Below, in pieces: positions 58,712-64,000 of a stretch of DNA of 64,000 nucleotides. The notes below the pieces were generated by a model. That model searched no databases. It was given only the letters and a program-made list of their open reading frames with translations, and had not been told where the DNA came from. The DNA comes from JAGPCK01 sp964535575 (GTDB taxonomy: Bacteria > Bacteroidota > Bacteroidia > UKL13-3). The DNA lies in NCBI GenBank assembly GCA_964535575.1, contig CAZHTC010000001.1:124001-188000 (forward strand), read 5' to 3'. Every line of letters begins with the position of its first letter. Positions within the stretch are counted from its first letter, which is position 1. The position numbers and the translations under genes are program-made.

Positions 58712-59973
58712 GTTCTTTACAGGAAGTAAAAAACCGTTTTGAAATAATTGGAAACTCTCCGCTCCTCAATATTGCACTTGAAACTGCCATTAAGGTAGCC
58801 CCTACTGATATTTCGGTGCTTATAACGGGTGAAAGCGGGGTTGGGAAAGAAGCATTTTCCAAAATTATTCATGCACTCAGCAAGCGAAAACACGGGCCTT
58901 TCATTGCTGTGAACTGCGGAGCCATACCTGGTGGAACAATTGATTCAGAACTATTCGGCCACGAAAAAGGTTCATTTACCGGTGCACATGAAACAAGAAA
59001 AGGATATTTTGAGACGGTAAACGGTGGAACCATTTTTTTAGATGAGGTAGGTGAACTTCCGCTCGAAACTCAATCGCGTTTGCTACGTATTCTTGAAAGC
59101 GGAGAATTTTTCAAGGTAGGATCATCCAAAGTTCAGAAAACCGATGTGCGGGTAATTGCAGCCACCAACAGGGATTTACTTGAACTGTCTGCGCAGGGAA
59201 GATTTCGCGAAGATTTATATTACCGACTTTGCACTGTTCCTATCAAAGTCCCGCCTTTAAGAGAAAGAAAAGAAGATATTCCTACCATCTTAAGAAAATT
59301 TGCTATTGATTTGGCTGATGCATACCATATGCAGCCTGTTACTCTTGATACCGAAGCACTACGTTTGTTAACTAATTTCAGGTGGCCCGGTAATATCAGG
59401 CAGCTTAAAAATATTACCGAACAATTATCGGTGCTTGAAGAAAGCCGTGTTGTGAATGCCGAAAGTATTTTGCGATACCTGCCCCAGGAAAATTCACTGC
59501 CTGCAATCAGCCATGCCAATGGAAAAGACAATGGATTTTCAGAACGTGATATCTTCTACAAGGTGTTGTATGATATGCGCAAGGATGTATCTGATTTAAA
59601 AAAATTAGTTGTTGGTCTTATTCAACACAGTACGAATAAAGAAGAGTTTATTGAAGATAACCAGGAATTGATCGGGACACTTTTTAACAACGAACCTATT
59701 GGAAACCAACCGGCCAAAATAGAATCTGCTCCGGTGGTTAACCGGTCAAATTTTGTAGTTACGGCTTATCCTAAAGAACAATTTATTGAAGCAAAGGAAA
59801 CTCATGCCGATACCGTTACCGAATCTTTATCGCTGGAGGATAAAGAAATTGAAATGATACGAAAAGCACTTGACAAACATAAAGGCAGAAGAAAAAAGGC
59901 TGCCGATGAGTTGGGAATCTCAGAGCGTACTCTATACCGTAAAATTAAACAATACAATATAGAAAGCGAATGA
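58708..59973 (+). CDS. Sigma-54-dependent transcriptional activator
   Basis: The 421-residue AAA+ activator has Walker A GESGVGKEAFSK, the sigma-54 contact loop GSFTGA (a common variant of GAFTGA), Walker B GGTIFLDEVGEL, the sensor and Arg-finger region RFREDLYYRL, and a C-terminal Fis-type helix-turn-helix (KGRRKKAADELGISERTLYRKI). It has no N-terminal receiver or GAF domain, so the signal input is not obvious; a ~70-residue linker before the HTH may serve. It overlaps its neighbours by 4 bases on both sides. Confidence 0.9.
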   Translation: MSSLQEVKNRFEIIGNSPLLNIALETAIKVAPTDISVLITGESGVGKEAFSKIIHALSKRKHGPFIAVNCGAIPGGTIDSELFGHEKGSFTGAHETRKGYFETVNGGTIFLDEVGELPLETQSRLLRILESGEFFKVGSSKVQKTDVRVIAATNRDLLELSAQGRFREDLYYRLCTVPIKVPPLRERKEDIPTILRKFAIDLADAYHMQPVTLDTEALRLLTNFRWPGNIRQLKNITEQLSVLEESRVVNAESILRYLPQENSLPAISHANGKDNGFSERDIFYKVLYDMRKDVSDLKKLVVGLIQHSTNKEEFIEDNQELIGTLFNNEPIGNQPAKIESAPVVNRSNFVVTAYPKEQFIEAKETHADTVTESLSLEDKEIEMIRKALDKHKGRRKKAADELGISERTLYRKIKQYNIESE

Positions 59974-60485
59974 ACCGGTTAATCTGTTTAGTTCGAACCG
60001 GATTTGTTCCGCTGTTGTTTATTCTGCTTTTTAACGGATGCAGCGTTTCTTTTAATGGTGTATCCATCGACCCCAATGCCAAAACAGTTTCGATAGCTTA
60101 TATTCAAAATGTGGCTCCAGTCATTTCTCCGAGGCTAAGCCAAACGTTTACCGAAAAGCTCCGAAACAAATTTGTAGTTGAAACAAAACTTCAGGTGATT
60201 CCTACTGAAGGAGATTTACAATTCAGCGGAAAAATTACCGGATTTACCAATGCCCCCGTTTCCATAAGCAGCAACCAAACTACTTCTCAAAACAGGCTAA
60301 CCATTACAGCTACCATTAAATTTGTAAATAAGCTTGATGAGAAGAAAAACTTCGAAAGTACTTTCACCAATTTTGAAGATTACCCGAGCACCAAAAACTT
60401 TTCAAGTATAGAAAATGACCTGATTGATGCAGTAACAACAAAAATGATTCAGGACATTTTTAATAAAGCTGTTATTAACTGGTGA
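59970..60485 (+). CDS. lptE: LPS assembly lipoprotein LptE-like
   Basis: The 171-residue protein has a lipoprotein signal ending LLFNGC (Cys about residue 24), then the conserved block VSFNGVSIDPNAKTVSIAYIQNVA and SPRLSQTFTEKLRNKFVVETKLQV, typical of Bacteroidota LptE. LptE plugs the LptD barrel that inserts LPS in the outer membrane. It begins as ATGA with the previous stop and ends as GTGA with the next start. Confidence 0.82.
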   Translation: MNRLICLVRTGFVPLLFILLFNGCSVSFNGVSIDPNAKTVSIAYIQNVAPVISPRLSQTFTEKLRNKFVVETKLQVIPTEGDLQFSGKITGFTNAPVSISSNQTTSQNRLTITATIKFVNKLDEKKNFESTFTNFEDYPSTKNFSSIENDLIDAVTTKMIQDIFNKAVINW

Positions 60486-61483
60486 ACCGCTCGGTATTCA
60501 TACAATTATTAGAACAACCGCAGCTCTGCAACAAGGAGCAGGAAAATGATTTGCGTGAAATTGTGAACGCATACCCCTATTTCCAGTCGGCCCAGGTTTT
60601 ACTTGCAAAAAACCTGCACAACCAAAACAGTTACCTCTACGAAAAGCAGTTAAAAACCGCAGCTCTTTATGCCGGAAGCCGGAAGCTGCTTTACCATTTC
60701 ATTCAGCAACCAGAAACCGAAAATCCGGAACCAGTAACAGAAGCGATTGCCGAAATCCAAACTCCACCTGAACTAGCGGTTACAAAAAATCAGGAAGACG
60801 AATTGAAGGAAACATCTCTGGAATTAATTCCGGAACAAACTATACTTGAAGACAAGTTGCCTGTTGTTGTTGTCCCTCAAAAAGAAATTACTCCTGAGCC
60901 CTTTGTTGAACCGACTTCTGAATTAATAGAAGCAATTCATCCTCCAGAGGAAATTACTGCAATACACGAGCATACCGAAATTGAAACTACCGGCATTGAA
61001 CAACCTGCTGTAATAAATGCAAATGAGCCACATAGTTTTGATGAATGGCTCAGTTTAATAAGCGGTAAATACCAAATTGATGTAATTGATCCGGCCAATG
61101 CCGATGAAGAACTGGCAACTGATACCAGGCTGATTGAAGAAGAAAAGCCTATTGAAGATGAAATAAGTAAACCTGCAGTTGAAGCTCCGGTAAATAAAAA
61201 TAAAGCATTTGATTCTGATTCAATTATTGAGAAGTTTATTAAAGAAAGTCCAAGCATCAGCAGGCCTAAGGCTGAGTTCTTTAATCCTGTGAATATGGCC
61301 AAAATAAGTGTGGAGGAAGATGATGATTTAGCCACTGAAACGCTTGCGAAAATTTATACCAAACAGGGTAACTACAAGAAGGCCATACGGATTTACGAAA
61401 AATTGTGTTTGAAATTTCCGGATAAAATGCCGTATTTCGTTGCCCTTATTCAAAAAATTAAATCGGATAATAAAATAGATTAA
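60482..61483 (+). CDS. TPR-repeat protein of unknown function
   Basis: The 333-residue protein starts at a GTG that overlaps the lptE stop. The N-terminal ~75 residues are helical (PQLCNKEQENDLREIVNAYPYFQSAQVLLAKNLH, a half-TPR-like unit), the middle is long, acidic and Pro-rich, and the C terminus has a TPR (TLAKIYTKQGNYKKAIRIYEKLCLKFPDK). No signal peptide is present, so it is probably cytosolic. The gene is often found between lptE and secG in Bacteroidota, to my knowledge; the role is unknown. Confidence 0.75.
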   Translation: MNRSVFIQLLEQPQLCNKEQENDLREIVNAYPYFQSAQVLLAKNLHNQNSYLYEKQLKTAALYAGSRKLLYHFIQQPETENPEPVTEAIAEIQTPPELAVTKNQEDELKETSLELIPEQTILEDKLPVVVVPQKEITPEPFVEPTSELIEAIHPPEEITAIHEHTEIETTGIEQPAVINANEPHSFDEWLSLISGKYQIDVIDPANADEELATDTRLIEEEKPIEDEISKPAVEAPVNKNKAFDSDSIIEKFIKESPSISRPKAEFFNPVNMAKISVEEDDDLATETLAKIYTKQGNYKKAIRIYEKLCLKFPDKMPYFVALIQKIKSDNKID

Positions 61484-61488
61484 AGCAT

Positions 61489-61848
61489 ATGTACCTTTTA
61501 CTCACTATATTAATCATTATTGTGTGCGTTTTACTCGCACTGGTTGTATTAATCCAAAATCCAAAAGGCGGAGGAATTGCTTCAAACTTTGCTTCGTCAA
61601 ACCAGATTATGGGCGTTAAGCGTACCTCTGAAACAGTAGAAAAAGCTACTTGGATTTTGGCCATATCTTTAATTGTACTCACCCTGCTCACCAATTTTGC
61701 CCGACCTACCGAAGGAGGAACAACTACCGAATCGAAATCAATGATTGAAGATGAAGTATCGACCGCCCCGGCTCCGCAGCAGCAACAGGCTCCTCAACAG
61801 CAACCTCAGCAGGTACCGGCAAATCCTGAGGCTCCGGCTAACAAGTAA
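61489..61848 (+). CDS. secG: Preprotein translocase subunit SecG
   Basis: The 119-residue protein has two membrane spans (LLLTILIIIVCVLLALVVLIQ and TWILAISLIVLTLLTNF) joined by the SecG loop NPKGGGIASNFASSNQIMGVKRT. The C-terminal third is an added Gln/Pro/Ala-rich tail (PAPQQQQAPQQQPQ). It follows the TPR gene by 5 bases, and its stop directly abuts the stop of the convergent gene. Confidence 0.93.
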   Translation: MYLLLTILIIIVCVLLALVVLIQNPKGGGIASNFASSNQIMGVKRTSETVEKATWILAISLIVLTLLTNFARPTEGGTTTESKSMIEDEVSTAPAPQQQQAPQQQPQQVPANPEAPANK

Positions 61849-62568
61849 TTATATCCTTTTATCCTGTTCTATATAACGTATCAGCAACCTTTGGGTTATT
61901 GGTTCTATGGTTTCGCGCAATGGAAATTGCATTTCCGAAATCATGGCATAGGTTGCCGGATTGGGAAGTTTATTATTAGTCTTAATCAAATCGCGTTTTA
62001 TCCATTCAAATGTATTAGTAACAGAATGTCTGTAAGTGGTAATAAATCGGGTATGCACCCCCCGGTATTTTGATAATTGCTCTTCAAATAGGGTAATCTG
62101 GTATTCGTAAACACGCGTATCATTTCCAGCTTCTTTTACCAGCAAATATCCTTCATTTTTATATAGGGGTAAAATACCAACAGGGGTAACGGATATATGC
62201 TCTTCAATAAACTCATAAATTTCTTTGCCTTCATCTAATGCTACTTTAAATTGAGGCAAAGCAAATTGAACAATTGTTTCAATCTCGTTCATTAATTCAT
62301 CGTCCTGTACCACCTTTTCATAGGCCAGTCGGAAATTATCCAGATCAACTTTTGAAATTCGCTCCGGAAAACTACCAAACAATAACTGCTTGCCGCTGAC
62401 AAAATCATTTAAATTCCGGTAGTGCATTACCAAATCGGCCAGGTGAGGATATAATTTTTGCTGTACAAAATTTTGTTTTACATGCTGCAGGTACCCCAGC
62501 AAAACATATTTTTTGTGTTCGAAATCAACCAGATTTTCTATGAACCAGTTTTTATCAAGTTTCTGCAT
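61849..62568 (-). CDS. Conserved protein of unknown function
   Basis: I do not recognise this 239-residue protein. It is soluble, mostly helical, with FEHKKYVLLGYLQHVKQNFVQQKLYPHLADLVMHYRNL near the start and NTFEWIKRDLIKTNNKLPNPATYAMISEMQFPLRETIEPITQRLL at the end; no signal or metal-binding motif is seen. It looks like a conserved cytosolic Bacteroidota family. It converges on secG with no base between, and a likely promoter lies just upstream. Confidence 0.7.
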   Translation of the reverse strand: MQKLDKNWFIENLVDFEHKKYVLLGYLQHVKQNFVQQKLYPHLADLVMHYRNLNDFVSGKQLLFGSFPERISKVDLDNFRLAYEKVVQDDELMNEIETIVQFALPQFKVALDEGKEIYEFIEEHISVTPVGILPLYKNEGYLLVKEAGNDTRVYEYQITLFEEQLSKYRGVHTRFITTYRHSVTNTFEWIKRDLIKTNNKLPNPATYAMISEMQFPLRETIEPITQRLLIRYIEQDKRI

Positions 62569-62593
62569 AAATCAGTATCCTTTTTAACAATAA

Positions 62594-62627
62594 CGAATAT
62601 ACTCAAAACGCCATATTAAAAAGCAAA
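62594..62627 (-). promoter_or_regulatory. Candidate promoter of the gene at 62568
   Basis: The minus strand has TTTG (62624-62627), a 22-base spacer and TATATTCG (62594-62601), one base off the -7 consensus. The ATG is 25 bases downstream. Confidence 0.45.
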
Positions 62628-62644
62628 CAAAATTTATACAACGG

Positions 62645-64000
62645 CTAAAAAGCGTGGTAGCGTAAAGTGGCATTAAGCCCAAAAAATGCAGGTGTTTGCC
62701 TGGTGAAAGATTTGTCTTTAATCATTGAATTTAGTCCGTACCGCAGATACGGGGAAGCCTCCACCGAAAATTTCCCATTGAGTCGATAAGACATACCCAT
62801 TCCTAAATTGAGGTTAGTTACCATTTTATAACCGGGGTACTCGGATAAACTTTGCACCACCACAAAGCCTACCCGGTCTATATCAAGATACGCGGCTGTT
62901 GCGTAGGTTACTTTCATAAAACTTACTCCTGCCTCCAGTACCACATTCCATCGTTTGCTCATAGGTACATAGTAGGAAAAAGTAACAGGCACCTCGCTGC
63001 AATAAAATTTATTTACAAACGAATAAGTGCTTCCGGGCATAACAGAATCTCCCCCATGTTTGTAGTTAAAAGCTAACAAAGTAGGATCAGTTCCTCTGTA
63101 CGGATCAGAAACGGCTTTTTTAATATCATAGGTATATTTATCAGAATAAATGGTTCTTCGGAACCCGGTCGATAACATTAACCTGTCGGTAATCCGTAAT
63201 CCTGCTGAAAGACCAAATGAGGGTGCCACCCTGCCATTGCTAATCTGGTTTGTTAGTTTGGCATTGTCCAGTAGGGCTGCATTTGCGTTGCTACCGGTGG
63301 TGTATCGGGTAATTCCGTAACTTATATTATTTACAATGGCAATTGAAAACGCGGAAACAGGAGTAAACCAGCGTTCCCTTTCAAGAGGAGGCGGAAGCAA
63401 TTTGGTATTGCCATGCAACGGAAAGTCAGGAAATTTTACTTTATGAAAATTAATTACAATGGGTTCCCCAACGGCTAATTGTTGCGCAGGCATCGTGTTA
63501 GTTAATTGAGCCGGGGCAAATTCTTTTGTTGCCTTTGAGGTTGATTCATCCGTCCCGGCATGTTGCCCGGTTACCGGGGCAGGTTCCGGTTGAGCGGGTG
63601 CTATCAAGTTCTTTTCGGCAACCTTTTTCCCTGAAAATTTTTTATTACTTTTTATCTTGATGGGTGTTTTGTCAGCTATTGACATTTCCGTTTTTTCAGG
63701 TAAAGCATGCAATGGTTTTGTGAAAGGTTTGGAAACCCGATTTTCTGTTTTTGGTGTTGTAACAGTTGTTTCAACTTTGGGTTTCACCTTGCCTTTTTCG
63801 TCAATAAAATGAATACCAGCCCATAATCCTGCCGATACCCCTGCAATGATAGCAGCTATCCAATACCAGCCAATTCTCCTTTTTCGCTCAGGAGCAGTCA
63901 TTGCATTCAACCGGGCATCCAATTTCTCCCACAAAGCGTCCGATGGGGTTTCGCTGTGGTTGTAAACCTTATCACGCAGTTTGTCGGTTACTTTATCCTG
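62645..64000 (-). CDS. Inner-membrane-anchored protein with C-terminal outer-membrane beta-barrel (5' end outside window)
   Basis: The frame is open to the window edge: upstream of the TTG at 63934 it continues as DKVTDKLRDKVYNHSETPSDALWEKLDA, so that codon is an internal Leu and the start lies beyond 64000. The order is: a cytosolic helical segment, basic ERKRRIG, a membrane span (WYWIAAIIAGVSAGLWAGIHF), a Lys/Pro/Thr-rich linker of ~130 residues, then a beta-barrel-like domain (FSIAIVNNISYGITRY, RLMLSTGFRRTIYS, PVTFSYYVPMSKRWNVVLEAGVSF, SVEASPYLRYGLNSM) ending RYHAF with a terminal Phe. The cytosolic-plus-span part resembles anti-sigma factors that follow ECF sigma genes. Confidence 0.75.
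   Translation of the reverse strand, partial: QDKVTDKLRDKVYNHSETPSDALWEKLDARLNAMTAPERKRRIGWYWIAAIIAGVSAGLWAGIHFIDEKGKVKPKVETTVTTPKTENRVSKPFTKPLHALPEKTEMSIADKTPIKIKSNKKFSGKKVAEKNLIAPAQPEPAPVTGQHAGTDESTSKATKEFAPAQLTNTMPAQQLAVGEPIVINFHKVKFPDFPLHGNTKLLPPPLERERWFTPVSAFSIAIVNNISYGITRYTTGSNANAALLDNAKLTNQISNGRVAPSFGLSAGLRITDRLMLSTGFRRTIYSDKYTYDIKKAVSDPYRGTDPTLLAFNYKHGGDSVMPGSTYSFVNKFYCSEVPVTFSYYVPMSKRWNVVLEAGVSFMKVTYATAAYLDIDRVGFVVVQSLSEYPGYKMVTNLNLGMGMSYRLNGKFSVEASPYLRYGLNSMIKDKSFTRQTPAFFGLNATLRYHAF

Noticed and set aside
62645..63934. Complete gene starting at TTG 63934
   Set aside because: The frame stays open through the window edge with plausible protein sequence, so the gene is partial and the TTG is an internal Leu.

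Overview
The window comes from a member of the Bacteroidota. Evidence: a PorZ-type protein of the type IX secretion system with a C-terminal sorting domain, Bacteroidota-type RpoB/RpoC, a DUF3467 gene beside rpoC, a sigma-54 activator in a miaB-lptE-secG cluster, and promoters of the form TTTG-N19-22-TAnnTTTG instead of the usual -35/-10. Most genes lack a Shine-Dalgarno sequence. The family or genus cannot be fixed from this alone.

Layout. 0.1-7.0 kb (+): porZ, two ArnT/PMT-like membrane glycosyltransferases and recO in a tight row. 7.0-10.6 kb (-): a secreted Asp-box propeller protein, an MFS transporter and rmuC. 10.8-27.7 kb (+): the fused str/S10/spc/alpha ribosomal cluster (rpsL-rpsG-fusA-rpsJ to rpoA-rplQ, including secY, infA and the very short rpmJ), closed by a clear intrinsic terminator. 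27.9-30.9 kb (+): carA, eno (own terminator) and a ftsB-like gene. 31-37.6 kb is accessory: secreted proteins of unknown function, pgeF, a carboxypeptidase-regulatory-like protein, a chromate transporter, a lipoprotein, DUF3467, and a lone secreted YD/MORN-like gene bracketed by two direct copies of a ~110-bp multi-hairpin repeat. 50.8-37.8 kb (-): tRNA-Thr-Tyr-Gly-Thr, tuf, tRNA-Trp, secE, nusG, rplKAJL, rpoB, rpoC. 52.4-50.9 kb (-): rpsU, xerC-like, hpf. 56.8-52.4 kb (-): a GNAT-like protein, an SDR reductase, a ComEA-like protein and an acyl-CoA dehydrogenase. 57.0-61.8 kb (+): miaB, a small exported protein, a sigma-54 activator, lptE, a TPR protein and secG, with three successive 4-base stop/start overlaps. 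The end (-) holds a conserved unknown protein and a membrane-anchored beta-barrel protein cut by the window edge.

Most of the window is core translation and transcription machinery. The parts most worth a second look are: the hairpin-repeat pair around a cargo-like gene inserted between rpoC and DUF3467; the linkage of two glycosyltransferases to porZ; a shared promoter and initially transcribed motif (TAnnTTTGC[A/C]GTCC) on several translation operons; an 11-bp palindrome at the predicted start of the tRNA/tuf transcript; a long hairpin in the rplL-rpoB gap with a TTG start for rpoB; and a threonine in place of the usual rifampicin-cluster-II proline in RpoB. No CRISPR array, rRNA, prophage or transposase gene was found.
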